The notes under the pieces were generated by a model. That model was not told the DNA's origin, made no database searches, and worked only from the letters and a program-made list of their open reading frames with translations. Shown here piece after piece: positions 17,521 through 26,202 of a stretch of DNA of 64,000 nucleotides; the stretch's first letter is position 1; the number at the start of each line of letters is the position of its first letter. The translations under genes and the position numbers were made by a program. Location of the stretch: the NCBI GenBank assembly GCA_002336105.1, contig DDEQ01000041.1:62598-126597 (forward strand). The letters run 5' to 3'. The DNA is from Chthonomonas sp. UBA1950. GTDB taxonomy: Bacteria > Armatimonadota > Fimbriimonadia > Fimbriimonadales > Fimbriimonadaceae.

Positions 17521-18534
17521 TTGAGACGTTTTCTCTCTTTTGCTACGATACTTGTGCTTGCGGCGTCTGCTTCTTCGCAGTCTCTAAAAGAGTATTTGGC
17601 CCTTCGAACGAAAAATAGAATCGTTCAAGCGGTCAGTCCCACCGCCATTGATCAGACGGTCGGCGAGCGTATTTTCGAAGTTCAAGGAGTCGTCAAAGGA
17701 TCTTTTGGTTCAGACGGCGTAACTTCGTTGATGCTAGAGCGACCGGATGGTCAAACGACCTTAGTCGAAAGCAAAAATCCTTCCGCTTGGCTCTTATCCG
17801 GTGAAGTGGCTGCTAGGATGATCGTTAAGTGCGTTCGATCTACAGAAAACAGTTCAGCCAAGGTGACATTGTTGGGGGCTGCACCCGAGGCAGAAATTCA
17901 GGCCGTCGATGTCAAGTATTGGACCGAAGAGCGAAAGAAACGTCAGACTCAGGTTGCTAAAACATCGGCGAGCCGCAAGGGTAAAGTTCGAAGCTCGATG
18001 GGCAAGTACGCACCGCTCGGCACGACTGCTCCAAAAGAATGGTATCTGCCAGTAAGTGAACAAACGCCGCTTTATGCCAGTTGGATCAGACAGCAAAATC
18101 CGAGATTATCATCGAACCAAGCTTTAGAAATCGCGCAAGGCGTTATTGGCTTCAGTCTTCACTACGGAATCGATGCGCGATTAGTGCTATCCGTTCTTTT
18201 TGTTGAGAGCGGTTTCAAGCCAAATGCAACGAGTAACAAGGGCGCGATGGGTCTGGGACAGTTAATGCCGTCGACCGCAGCACAGTTGGGCGTCAAGGAC
18301 GCATACAACAACATTGAAAACCTAGCGGGGTCAGTCAAGCTAATTCGCAAGAACATCGACCAGTATTGGAAGCAGACTGGTCGTTCGACCGATACGGTGG
18401 TTTTGGCCTTAGCTGCTTACAACGCGGGAAATGGTGCCGTCAAAAAGCATGGCGGTGTGCCGCCTTACCGACAAACTCAAGATTACGTTCGCAAGGTTAT
18501 CGCCGTTTATAACCGTCTGTGCGGAGCTCAGTAA
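17521..18534 (+). CDS. Lytic transglycosylase (SLT domain), exported
   Basis: It cleaves the peptidoglycan glycan strand with formation of 1,6-anhydromuramic ends. TTG is the start; the protein begins RRFLSFATILVLAASASSQS, a clear signal peptide. The C-terminal SLT domain (about residues 195-330) has the catalytic Glu229 in LFVESGFKPNATS, then KGAMGLGQLMPSTA and ALAAYNAGNGAV, all class 1 signatures. The N-terminal half (about 20-150) is a beta-rich region that may be an OB-like or wall-binding domain. It lies 26 bases after tRNA-Ser and 30 bases before mqnA. Confidence 0.93.
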   Translation: MRRFLSFATILVLAASASSQSLKEYLALRTKNRIVQAVSPTAIDQTVGERIFEVQGVVKGSFGSDGVTSLMLERPDGQTTLVESKNPSAWLLSGEVAARMIVKCVRSTENSSAKVTLLGAAPEAEIQAVDVKYWTEERKKRQTQVAKTSASRKGKVRSSMGKYAPLGTTAPKEWYLPVSEQTPLYASWIRQQNPRLSSNQALEIAQGVIGFSLHYGIDARLVLSVLFVESGFKPNATSNKGAMGLGQLMPSTAAQLGVKDAYNNIENLAGSVKLIRKNIDQYWKQTGRSTDTVVLALAAYNAGNGAVKKHGGVPPYRQTQDYVRKVIAVYNRLCGAQ

Positions 18535-18564
18535 CTCGGTTTTCGGGTATTTCAAACGTAGAGC

Positions 18565-19452
18565 ATGTTTACTGTCGGTAGTGTCCCGTACATCAATGCA
18601 ATCCCTCTAGCCTCTTGGTTTGACGATCTAGGAGAACGATCCCCGGTTAGAGTGATTTACGACGTTCCGTCGAGATTGCCGAGACTCTTGGAAAATGGCG
18701 AAGCAGACGCCATCTTGGTATCAAGTGTTGACTCACTAAGAGTTCCAAATAGGCGTATTGCCGCTGGCGTTTGCATCGGTTCGCATGGTCCTGTCAAGAG
18801 TGTCCGGCTTCTGAGTAAAGTCCCACCGTCTGAGATAAAAACTCTTGCTGAAGATGCAAGCTCGATGACGAGTAATCGACTGGCTCGCATCATTCTTTCT
18901 GAGCGATATGGCGTGACGCCGGTTGGTGAAACGAGGCCACCTGACCTCCAACAAATGCTCGACGAATTTGATGCATGCGTCCTTATCGGTGATATAGGAA
19001 TGATCGCCGATGGGACCGGATTGCATGTGTTGGACCTTGGCGAAGAGTGGCGACTTCTCACAGGAAAGCCATTTGTATGGGCTGGATGGATCGGCGGGGA
19101 GCGGTTAACGCCTGAGCTTGCCGGTTGGCTAGTTGCCGCTGCGACGATTTCTCAGGCCGGGCGAAATCTCCCCAGCGCCGAAGGTGAAAATGTGAAAGAT
19201 CAGACTGAGGTGTCGAAGTTCATTTCCAGTTTAGACCTCCCACTTGGCGACGCTCGGCAAGACCTGATCCGCAAGGCTGGTGGTCGCGGATGGACCGATG
19301 AAATGATCGTTGATTACTTTTTCAATGTGATGGTTTATGACATGGACGACAACGTGCTGGCCGGACTTCAAGAGTTTCAAGCCAGACTGCTTGGTAGCGG
19401 GTTTGAAGACTGCAAACATTTCCCCGAAATAATCGCTCCATTATTTCATTAA
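18565..19452 (+). CDS. mqnA: Chorismate dehydratase MqnA (futalosine pathway of menaquinone)
   Basis: This converts chorismate to 3-[(1-carboxyvinyl)oxy]benzoate, the first step of futalosine-route menaquinone synthesis. The 295 residues match the MqnA/MqnD fold: GSVPYINAIPLASWF at the start, VPSRLPRLLENGEADAILVSS and DLGEEWRLLTGKPFVWAGW are family blocks. It stands 30 bases after the transglycosylase gene, with no other mqn gene in view. It implies a respiratory menaquinone and absence of the classical Men route, by inference. Confidence 0.93.
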   Translation: MFTVGSVPYINAIPLASWFDDLGERSPVRVIYDVPSRLPRLLENGEADAILVSSVDSLRVPNRRIAAGVCIGSHGPVKSVRLLSKVPPSEIKTLAEDASSMTSNRLARIILSERYGVTPVGETRPPDLQQMLDEFDACVLIGDIGMIADGTGLHVLDLGEEWRLLTGKPFVWAGWIGGERLTPELAGWLVAAATISQAGRNLPSAEGENVKDQTEVSKFISSLDLPLGDARQDLIRKAGGRGWTDEMIVDYFFNVMVYDMDDNVLAGLQEFQARLLGSGFEDCKHFPEIIAPLFH

Positions 19453-19533
19453 TCAATCTGAAAGCCTTTAAAATTGCATTAACATCTGCTAACCTAATAC
19501 AACTTTTTTATAGGTTTTTTGGGGGAGTGGGAT

Positions 19534-21300
19534 ATGTTTTTGTTTGGTTCAAATGATGCGGCTTTGGTTGTGAAAGCCGTCAATGAATACGTTTCGTCTA
19601 CTGCGGTTTCAAAATCGCTTACGGTTGAATATCGACGTACTGAGTTGCAGGCGTCAGCTAACTCGATACTTAACGAGATGCTTGGAAAAGCACCCTCGGC
19701 AAAGTCAATTGTCAAAGTTTCAGGGCAGTTCGACGCACTATCGCTTTCGGGATTTGGAACTGACGGAAAGTTTGGAATCACGAACGATGGCCGTCCAACC
19801 GGAATGTCACGAAACACGCGTGATGCACTACCTTTTGCAGGCGACACGACTTTCATGAGCGAATTAGGGGTTCAGCTCGTCACGCCAAAGACGAATGGTC
19901 CTCGCTACCGATGTGTTTTTGTCGTTGGAACAATGGTCGGCCCAAAAAGTGATCGTAGCGGATTTGGAGACCAGACGAGCACCTTTCCAGAGAAGCCATA
20001 CGTTGCGGCTCCGGCTGGGGTTTACGTCCAAAACCTCTCCATGCTGACAACCAAGCAAGGCAAAAAGGGCTACTTTGGGGCCGAAGTTGGGCGGTTTTCT
20101 GCTCGGTACGGACCTCTGTTTTTGCAGCGGCCCAATACTTCAAGCTACTTCTCGAATGAGCGATGGAACAATGGAGCCTACGACATGGATGGCGTTCGAT
20201 TGTTCGCTAACTTTGGCAATGCAAAGTTGAATTTCATGATCGCGACGCCGGGCTTAGCTGCGGAGAAAGCTGGCATGGTTGCCGCCCAGCCGATGAGAAG
20301 TTCAGTTGGCGCAGCTTTTTCACCCGATTCAAACGAGCCTAACGCGTTGCCTACCCGTCCAACAGGTCTTTCTGGGGCGACTAGCTTTGATGTTGGTTCC
20401 GTGGTTGGGATGGACCTTCGTCTCAGCTTGCCTGGCTTTGGCAACCTTCAGAGTTCATTTCTCAAGTTGGGAGCCAGTAACTTCCGCTTGCACCCAGACA
20501 CTGATGCTGGTAGCAGTAATTCGAAAGCAGAAGCCAACTCTCAGCAGATTTATGGCGTTCAATTGAACGGTTCGGTCTTCGGAATTCCGGTTCGTGGTGC
20601 GTTGGCAAAGTCAGACGTGTATCGTAACAGCGTTCCAGTGATCACGAACAACAACTTGGCGGCCTACCTCGAAGCGAATGTCAAAGCCGGGCCGATTCGA
20701 GGCGAAGTAGGTATCAAGCAGCTTGACGCACAATTTGGTGCCCCGGGAGACTGGGGTCGAATTGGCGACTGGTGGAACCCGGTTGGTATCGCCGGATCCT
20801 ATCTGAACGTTTATGCGGATGTCTTGCCGTCCTTGTCCTTGTCTGCGAATGTAGACATGCTACATGGAACAGGCAACGGAACGAGCACATCGTTTATTGG
20901 TGTCGTCAATGATCGGATCACTCGATACACCGTTCAAAACGGATTACGCCCGAGCGATGTTCTGACTAAAGTTCGAATTGGAGCTCAGATCAGAACGAAC
21001 CCAACTTCTGGAATTAATCTCGGATTTGATGTCGCAGACACAAAGCTAGATCCGAGAACGGACTACGGCTCACCTCCATCACAACGATCGGTTGGAGATC
21101 CAGTCACAGGCTCACCGATTGCTCACTGGTATGACCTGAGTTATTTCCATGAGTTCGGCCAAAGCTCTCGCCTAACGCTTTCGCTGCAGTTTAGCGACTA
21201 TGACTATCAGGGGCGGTCAGGCTATGAGGCATTTCCAACCCTTGGCATCCCGAACGCGAAGGGCGGAATTTTTGCCCTTCAATACTCTTACCGATTCTAG
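19534..21300 (+). CDS. Porin-like beta-barrel protein without SLH domain or signal peptide
   Basis: The 588-residue protein starts at the ATG after GGGGGAG. It resembles the barrel part of the SLH porins at 60-64 kb: [16 protein letters not shown] here equals [16 protein letters not shown] there, and both share APGDWGR and a Gly/Asn-rich strand pattern, ending in an aromatic residue (SYRF) as outer-membrane barrels do. Residues 1-60 are helical and lack a recognisable signal peptide or SLH repeat. How it is exported is unclear: the start may be wrong, the gene could have lost its 5' part, or another route is used. A strong terminator follows. Confidence 0.72.
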   Translation: MFLFGSNDAALVVKAVNEYVSSTAVSKSLTVEYRRTELQASANSILNEMLGKAPSAKSIVKVSGQFDALSLSGFGTDGKFGITNDGRPTGMSRNTRDALPFAGDTTFMSELGVQLVTPKTNGPRYRCVFVVGTMVGPKSDRSGFGDQTSTFPEKPYVAAPAGVYVQNLSMLTTKQGKKGYFGAEVGRFSARYGPLFLQRPNTSSYFSNERWNNGAYDMDGVRLFANFGNAKLNFMIATPGLAAEKAGMVAAQPMRSSVGAAFSPDSNEPNALPTRPTGLSGATSFDVGSVVGMDLRLSLPGFGNLQSSFLKLGASNFRLHPDTDAGSSNSKAEANSQQIYGVQLNGSVFGIPVRGALAKSDVYRNSVPVITNNNLAAYLEANVKAGPIRGEVGIKQLDAQFGAPGDWGRIGDWWNPVGIAGSYLNVYADVLPSLSLSANVDMLHGTGNGTSTSFIGVVNDRITRYTVQNGLRPSDVLTKVRIGAQIRTNPTSGINLGFDVADTKLDPRTDYGSPPSQRSVGDPVTGSPIAHWYDLSYFHEFGQSSRLTLSLQFSDYDYQGRSGYEAFPTLGIPNAKGGIFALQYSYRF

Positions 21301-21315
21301 TGTCGCAAACAAAAG

Positions 21316-21346
21316 GGGGCCGCAGAATAGTCTGCGGCCCCTTTTT
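21316..21346. terminator. Strong bidirectional terminator
   Basis: GGGGCCGCAGA (21316-21326) and TCTGCGGCCCC (21331-21341) form a perfect 11-bp stem with an ATAG loop. TTTTT follows on the plus strand and AAA flanks the minus side, so it can stop both the porin-like gene and the convergent peptidase gene. Confidence 0.9.
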
Positions 21347-21350
21347 GTTT

Positions 21351-23369
21351 CTAGCTTAGGAACTTGCCGAGCCAGTTGAGATATTCGGCCAGTCGGTGGA
21401 GTCGAAGGTCGGGTGGTCCCATTCTCGACATACCGTGAGAGGTTGAACGCGGATAGCGAACGAATCTCGATTCGACCCCTTGCTGTTGAAGGGCAGTGAA
21501 AACTTGCTCGCCCTGCTCGATGTTGCAGCGCAGATCACCTTCGCTGTGAATCACCAAGGTTGGAGTGGTGACGTCTTCAAAAAACGCAATCGGAGATTGC
21601 TTCCATAGCTCCTTGATCTTCTCGTAAGAGCCCCAAGCGACGCCCTTGAAATAGCCATCCTTGTTGAATGGAAAGTCGCTGTTTCCAGCCATCGAAACCA
21701 TGTTTGACACACAGCGGTCAGTGATTGCGCACCTGAAGTCCTTGGTGTGGCCAATGACCCAGTTGGTCATATAGCCACCATAAGATCCGCCCATGACCGC
21801 CATCTGTCCCGGGTGAATATAAGGCTGATGCTGCATCCAGCGTGTCGCTGCTTGCACGTCTTCCCAGTCTTTGTTCCCCCAATCTCCAGAGATTGCCGCC
21901 GCCCATTCTTCGCCGTATCCTTTACTTCCTCGCGGGTTGGTATAGACAACGACGTAGCCCGCAGCAGCGTAAACCTGAAGTTCGTGGAAGAACGCCCACC
22001 CATATTGAGCGTGCGGTCCTCCGTGAATACTTAGAATAGCCGGATACCGTTTAGGTTCCAAATAATTGACCGGTTTTAGCACCCAACCATGAAGTGTCAG
22101 GCCATCCGTGGTCGGAAGGTCAAGTTCTTCTGGTTCAACGGTGATAATCTCCTCGTGGAATGCCGCGTTGAAGGCAGTTAGAACTTTTGGAACCATGTTC
22201 CCGGTTCCGAGCTCTGGTTCAATGACTGCAACCTCCGGAAGCATTGTCGCATGGCAGTAGGTGGTAGCAATCCGCCTTCCATCACGGGATATGTTGCCAA
22301 CGCCCAGGACTTGCTTGCCATTTGTGAGAAGGGAAAGGCCTCCGGTCGTCGGGACAAAACCTAGCTGTACTTCGCCGCGAGTACCGACTTGAACATACAA
22401 ACCGCTTCCATCTTGAGCCCATTCCAGAACGGCACCAAAGCCGGCTTCTTTCGAGTCGCTAAGCGTTCCAACAGCGATGTCATAGTCGAGGTGACCGGTG
22501 AGATCCTTTGCCTCGCCGCCTTTTGCATCGACGAGGTAGACCTTTGTGTTGCGAACTCCCCAAGGGTCCTTTTCGTCAATGTCACCGGCGTAGGCAATCC
22601 AGTTTCCGCATGGTGAGAATCTCGGTTCCGACTTTTCGCCCTTGGGTAACCCTTCCAGTTTCCAAGCCTGCCCTTCTAGGTCAACACGCCAAATCTGTTT
22701 GTTCGGCGGGTCCACCATCGGCTTTTTGGAGACGTTGTGAATGACGGCAAGCTCTTTGCTGTTTGGCGACCAGGAGAAACTGTAATCTCCAAGCACGTCT
22801 TCGGAGTACAACAACTTATGTTCGCCAGTCAAGACTTCAACAAGGTACAGCTTGTATCTTTGATTTGCGAAATACCCGTCCCCATCCAGCCGATACCAAA
22901 CTGAGTCGATCTCGACGGGAGGTTCACTTCCACCCTTAGCTTCTCGCTCTTTCTTGGCTGCACTCGTATTCTGTGGAATCTCTTCACGGAACGAAACGGC
23001 TAACCACTTTCCGTCAGGCGACCAAAGATAGCCACCAACAGAGCCTTCTGGAAAATTGGTCAGCTTTCGCGCTTCGCCGCCCGTTGTTGAGATCACGTAG
23101 ATCTGCGACTGGCCATCCTCACGGCCACTCACAAAAGAGATGAGCTGGCCATCGGGCGACCATCTGCCACCGCCGCAACTCTTGTCACCTTGCGTCCACT
23201 GGACCGTTTTCCCTTCAAGATCAGCGGTAAACAAATGGCTCAGATACTTGTTTTTGTCCGTGATAGTCTTTTTCCCAAACAGCACACGATTACCGTCTGG
23301 GCTTACTTGAGGATCGCCAACAAAGACGATCTTGAGGAGATCTTCTGGGCGCATTGAACGCTTCGGCAT
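21351..23369 (-). CDS. S9-family serine peptidase (acylaminoacyl/prolyl-oligopeptidase type)
   Basis: The 672-residue protein has an N-terminal seven-bladed beta-propeller (about 1-400) with repeated WSPDGQ/WSPDGKW-type motifs, and a C-terminal alpha/beta-hydrolase (about 420-672). The triad is visible: Ser in GGSYGGYMTNW (about residue 526), Asp in IHSEGDLRCNIEQ and His in RSTSHGMSRMG. No signal peptide is seen, so it is probably cytoplasmic. It releases amino-terminal peptides from oligopeptides. It is convergent with the porin-like gene through a shared terminator. Confidence 0.95.
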   Translation of the reverse strand: MPKRSMRPEDLLKIVFVGDPQVSPDGNRVLFGKKTITDKNKYLSHLFTADLEGKTVQWTQGDKSCGGGRWSPDGQLISFVSGREDGQSQIYVISTTGGEARKLTNFPEGSVGGYLWSPDGKWLAVSFREEIPQNTSAAKKEREAKGGSEPPVEIDSVWYRLDGDGYFANQRYKLYLVEVLTGEHKLLYSEDVLGDYSFSWSPNSKELAVIHNVSKKPMVDPPNKQIWRVDLEGQAWKLEGLPKGEKSEPRFSPCGNWIAYAGDIDEKDPWGVRNTKVYLVDAKGGEAKDLTGHLDYDIAVGTLSDSKEAGFGAVLEWAQDGSGLYVQVGTRGEVQLGFVPTTGGLSLLTNGKQVLGVGNISRDGRRIATTYCHATMLPEVAVIEPELGTGNMVPKVLTAFNAAFHEEIITVEPEELDLPTTDGLTLHGWVLKPVNYLEPKRYPAILSIHGGPHAQYGWAFFHELQVYAAAGYVVVYTNPRGSKGYGEEWAAAISGDWGNKDWEDVQAATRWMQHQPYIHPGQMAVMGGSYGGYMTNWVIGHTKDFRCAITDRCVSNMVSMAGNSDFPFNKDGYFKGVAWGSYEKIKELWKQSPIAFFEDVTTPTLVIHSEGDLRCNIEQGEQVFTALQQQGVESRFVRYPRSTSHGMSRMGPPDLRLHRLAEYLNWLGKFLS

Positions 23370-23505
23370 GTTGTGAGCATACCGGGGATATCGATGTGAA
23401 GGTGGACCACCAAATTGCTGGATATTCGCTCAGCCGATCTTGTGCCCGCGCGATCAATTACTCGTTCGATTGACAAGCATAGGACTCAACCTGATCTGGC
23501 TAAGA

Positions 23506-23511
23506 TATAAT
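23506..23511 (+). promoter_or_regulatory. -10 element for tRNA-Leu
   Basis: A perfect TATAAT lies 9 bases before the tRNA-Leu 5' end. TTGACA at 23470-23475 is 30 bases away, too far for the usual spacing, and no better -35 is seen at 17 bases. Confidence 0.55.
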
Positions 23512-23520
23512 GCATATTCC

Positions 23521-23607
23521 GCCCGGGTGGTGAAATGGTAGACACAGGGGACTTAAAATCCCTTGCTTCAAAAAAGCGTGCGGGTTCGAGTCCCGCCCCG
23601 GGCACCA
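23521..23607 (+). tRNA. tRNA-Leu (anticodon TAA), CCA encoded
   Basis: The acceptor arm GCCCGGG (23521-23527) pairs with CCCGGGC (23597-23603). The anticodon stem GGGGA/TCCCT encloses CTTAAAA, giving TAA, which reads UUA leucine codons. There is a long variable arm, T-arm GGTTCGAGTCC and encoded CCA. Confidence 0.97.
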
Positions 23608-23775
23608 CCCTTTCTTTCTAAACAAAGTGAAGAAAACTCAAAAAACTTCTTGCAGTCTCGTAAAAATACTTGTGGGGCAGAAGAGAAAGTGTGGAAGGTT
23701 AAGGTCATCCAAGCCGGGTGGCATGTTCTTCGCCCCGAACGGCTTCAGCAATCAAGCTAACAATGTCTCCCGTGG

Positions 23776-23808
23776 ATGGCGAAGCTGATAGCTTCTCAGC
23801 CTCGCCAT
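23776..23808. terminator. Hairpin terminating the alpha-galactosidase gene
   Basis: A 13-bp stem with one mismatch (23776-23788 with 23796-23808) stands 13 bases past the reverse-strand stop at 23821. No T-run is seen. The 168 bases between the tRNA and this hairpin show nothing else recognisable. Confidence 0.5.
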
Positions 23809-23820
23809 GGCGTTCCAACG

Positions 23821-25821
23821 TTACCTGTACTCGAACGGGGTTTGTTTATCGGTTCCGGCTGGTAGGTTGATCTCAGCAAGAGAACCCTTTGACGGGTCAT
23901 AGATGAAGATCGTTACCGGATCATTGATGACGCGGTCGCATGTTCCTTTGAGTAACTGGCCATCCCATTTAACATCATGCAGGTCAAGCGCGCCGCAAGA
24001 GATGTGTCGTGATGTCGCAACGACAAACGGATGATCGACGACCTCTCGGATGCAGAATAACTGGACTTTGTATTTCTCGTTGATCGCTCCAGGCTGGAAT
24101 TCGCCTTCGAATTGTCCGAGTAGCTTCTTTGTCCAGAACTCAAAGACGAGATACTTCTTGCCTTTCAATCCCAAATCGGCGAACTTGATGCTCTTTTCTT
24201 GTTCGCGGGTTCGCGCCAAAAGTGACCAGTTTGCCCAGTCTGTGTTGATGTCGAGTTGGAAAAGGTTGACGCCAGTGCTGCGAGAGGCATCGAAAGGTCT
24301 CGGACCGCTCCCGCTCAATTCAGAATCGACGAGATTGAGGTGGACTGAATGAGAAGGATCGACATCATAAACCTGCCCAGGAGTTGTAAAGAGCACTGGA
24401 ATGGTCGCTTTGACTGCGCTCAAGTCCTTCGTTCGGATGTCCTCAGGCTTGTCGGTAAGCATAAACAGCGAGCCTGTCAATGAGGTGATCGTGCAGTCGA
24501 GATAGCCGTTGGCATGGGTTGCTTCGATATGGTCGGGGTCGTTACGCCAGACAACATTGTTAAACGAGTTGTACTGTGCCATGCACTCCCAACCAAATCC
24601 GTCTCCACCGATGCGTACAGCATCGACGATGCTAGCGAGTTCTGGCCGTGGCCCCCAACATGCCATGAGGAATTTGTCCGCTCCGATCTCTTCTCTTGCT
24701 GCTCGAACAACGTTTCGGAACGCTTCGACGCGATCCGCTTTCTTCTTCTTAAAGAAGCCTGCTTGGCTGTTGTAACCCTCATACCGAAGGTGCCTTAGGG
24801 CGTCCATTTTGAAGTAAGCCCATCCGTTTTTTGCATAGTCGGCAAACACTGGGCGCGTGAATGTGTCAATCGCCTTCGGGTTTGAGCCGTCGATTGGATA
24901 GCCGATCCATGGAGCCTTCACGGGCTTACCGTCTTCTCCCTTGACGAACAGATCCGGGTGGCTGGTAACTGCTTCTTCGCGATGCACCATTGGCGTAAGC
25001 CAGATGCCAGGAATCAAACCTTGCGAACGGATGAACTTCGCCAAAGCCGCCATGCCGTCGGGGAACTTTTCATTCGGCTTGATCCAGGTTTCGGGAAGTC
25101 CCACCGGTGCTTGTTGAAAGCCGTCATCAATCTGCAAGGTATCAAGTCCGTACGGCAACAGCTTCTCGTTTAGGGTCTTTGCGGCGTCGTGGATGTCTTC
25201 TTGTTTGACACGATCCCAGAAAGCAAACCATGAACACCAGCCGACTTCGGATCGAGTCCATGCTTTTCGGTTCCAGGGCTCGAAGTATTTGAGGCCCCGG
25301 TGAACACTGTAGAATCGTGGGCGAAACCGAAGTATGATTTCTCGTCCTACCACCGACAATCCGTATCCGGATGCGGCGGGTTGAACTGTCACGTCTGATT
25401 CTTGATCGACCGAGAGGAGCCAATCGCTTGAACGTTCATAAACGGCTCGGTTCAATGTATTGGTGCCTTTTCCATAAGTGTGTCGGACCACTCGTGTCGC
25501 GTCATATCCTTCAGGTTCGCTTGAGCATGCGAAGCTATCTGAGTCGGCAGAGATATGCCCAGACAGCTTCACTGACTTTGCTGAAATAGCAAAAACCTGA
25601 TCCACTTGTCCTTGATCACCCTTTTGAGTGACCTTGCGGATATAGGGTTTCCCATCGATATCCAAAGAACCTGAAAAGATGACCTTCCCGTTGTAATTTA
25701 GCTCGATGATTCCCTTCGAATAGGTTAACTTCGCAGCTTCATTTGGAGGAGTTTTTGCCGACGCGACGGTACAGGCGGCAAGAATCAAGGCACTAGACAG
25801 CATGACGCGCCGAGAATACAC
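23821..25821 (-). CDS. Exported alpha-galactosidase-like glycoside hydrolase (GH36/GH27 clan)
   Basis: The 666-residue protein has a signal peptide (RRVMLSSALILAACTVASA) and probably acts in the periplasm or outside. A beta domain (about 25-190) is followed by the clan D barrel: GWCSWFAFWDRV, LDTLQIDDGFQQ, the nucleophile Asp in FKMDALRHLRYEG, and the likely acid/base Asp in VRIGGDGFGW. It removes terminal alpha-galactose from oligosaccharides such as raffinose or galactomannan, by family inference. The PadR regulator is divergent, with about 60 bases between the two genes. Confidence 0.9.
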   Translation of the reverse strand: MYSRRVMLSSALILAACTVASAKTPPNEAAKLTYSKGIIELNYNGKVIFSGSLDIDGKPYIRKVTQKGDQGQVDQVFAISAKSVKLSGHISADSDSFACSSEPEGYDATRVVRHTYGKGTNTLNRAVYERSSDWLLSVDQESDVTVQPAASGYGLSVVGREIILRFRPRFYSVHRGLKYFEPWNRKAWTRSEVGWCSWFAFWDRVKQEDIHDAAKTLNEKLLPYGLDTLQIDDGFQQAPVGLPETWIKPNEKFPDGMAALAKFIRSQGLIPGIWLTPMVHREEAVTSHPDLFVKGEDGKPVKAPWIGYPIDGSNPKAIDTFTRPVFADYAKNGWAYFKMDALRHLRYEGYNSQAGFFKKKKADRVEAFRNVVRAAREEIGADKFLMACWGPRPELASIVDAVRIGGDGFGWECMAQYNSFNNVVWRNDPDHIEATHANGYLDCTITSLTGSLFMLTDKPEDIRTKDLSAVKATIPVLFTTPGQVYDVDPSHSVHLNLVDSELSGSGPRPFDASRSTGVNLFQLDINTDWANWSLLARTREQEKSIKFADLGLKGKKYLVFEFWTKKLLGQFEGEFQPGAINEKYKVQLFCIREVVDHPFVVATSRHISCGALDLHDVKWDGQLLKGTCDRVINDPVTIFIYDPSKGSLAEINLPAGTDKQTPFEYR

Positions 25822-25842
25822 GAATGTTAAATATCTTAAACA

Positions 25843-25864
25843 GATGCATCAATATAAGATGCAT
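25843..25864. promoter_or_regulatory. Candidate PadR operator and -10 element
   Basis: Two GATGCAT copies (25843-25849 and 25858-25864), 15 bases apart, flank and overlap TATAAG (25853-25858), a -10-like element for the padR gene. PadR regulators often bind paired ATG-T/ACAT-like boxes near their own promoters, so this arrangement suggests autoregulation. Confidence 0.5.
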
Positions 25865-25881
25865 TGTTGTATGATGGTTTT

Positions 25882-26202
25882 ATGAGGCTACAAACGGATA
25901 CAAAAGCAGTAATCATGGCAGTGTTGCAAACTGGCCCCAAGCATGGTTATGCAATCGCTAAGGCGGTTCGTGAGGGGACTAGCGGCGCGCTCAAAATGGG
26001 TGAAGGCCAGCTTTATCCTGCGCTGTATTCGCTTGAAGAAGCTGGTTGGGTCACCGCCGATTGGGAAGAAACCGAAACCGATCAACCTCGACGCATCTAT
26101 CGGCTTACCGAAGACGGAACGAAGGAGCTAGAGCAACGCGCAAAAAAGTGGCACGCTTTCATCAACGGGGTTAACCAGGTTTTGCCCGAGGTTCAGTCAT
26201 GA
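25882..26202 (+). CDS. PadR-family transcriptional regulator
   Basis: From the ATG at 25882 the protein is 106 residues, a typical short PadR. The winged helix has KAVIMAVLQTGPKHGYAIAK, GEGQLYPALYSLEEAGWVT (strongly PadR) and the wing RRIYRLTEDGTKEL. An upstream ATG at 25864 would add six residues. It overlaps the next gene by ATGA, so PadR and two HAAS-type membrane proteins form an operon. In this arrangement PadR normally represses the membrane genes until a stress or membrane signal appears. Confidence 0.92.
   Translation: MRLQTDTKAVIMAVLQTGPKHGYAIAKAVREGTSGALKMGEGQLYPALYSLEEAGWVTADWEETETDQPRRIYRLTEDGTKELEQRAKKWHAFINGVNQVLPEVQS

Noticed and set aside
23563..23760. Open frame beginning inside tRNA-Leu
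   Set aside because: Its first part is the tRNA itself, a common artefact, and the rest has no protein-like features.
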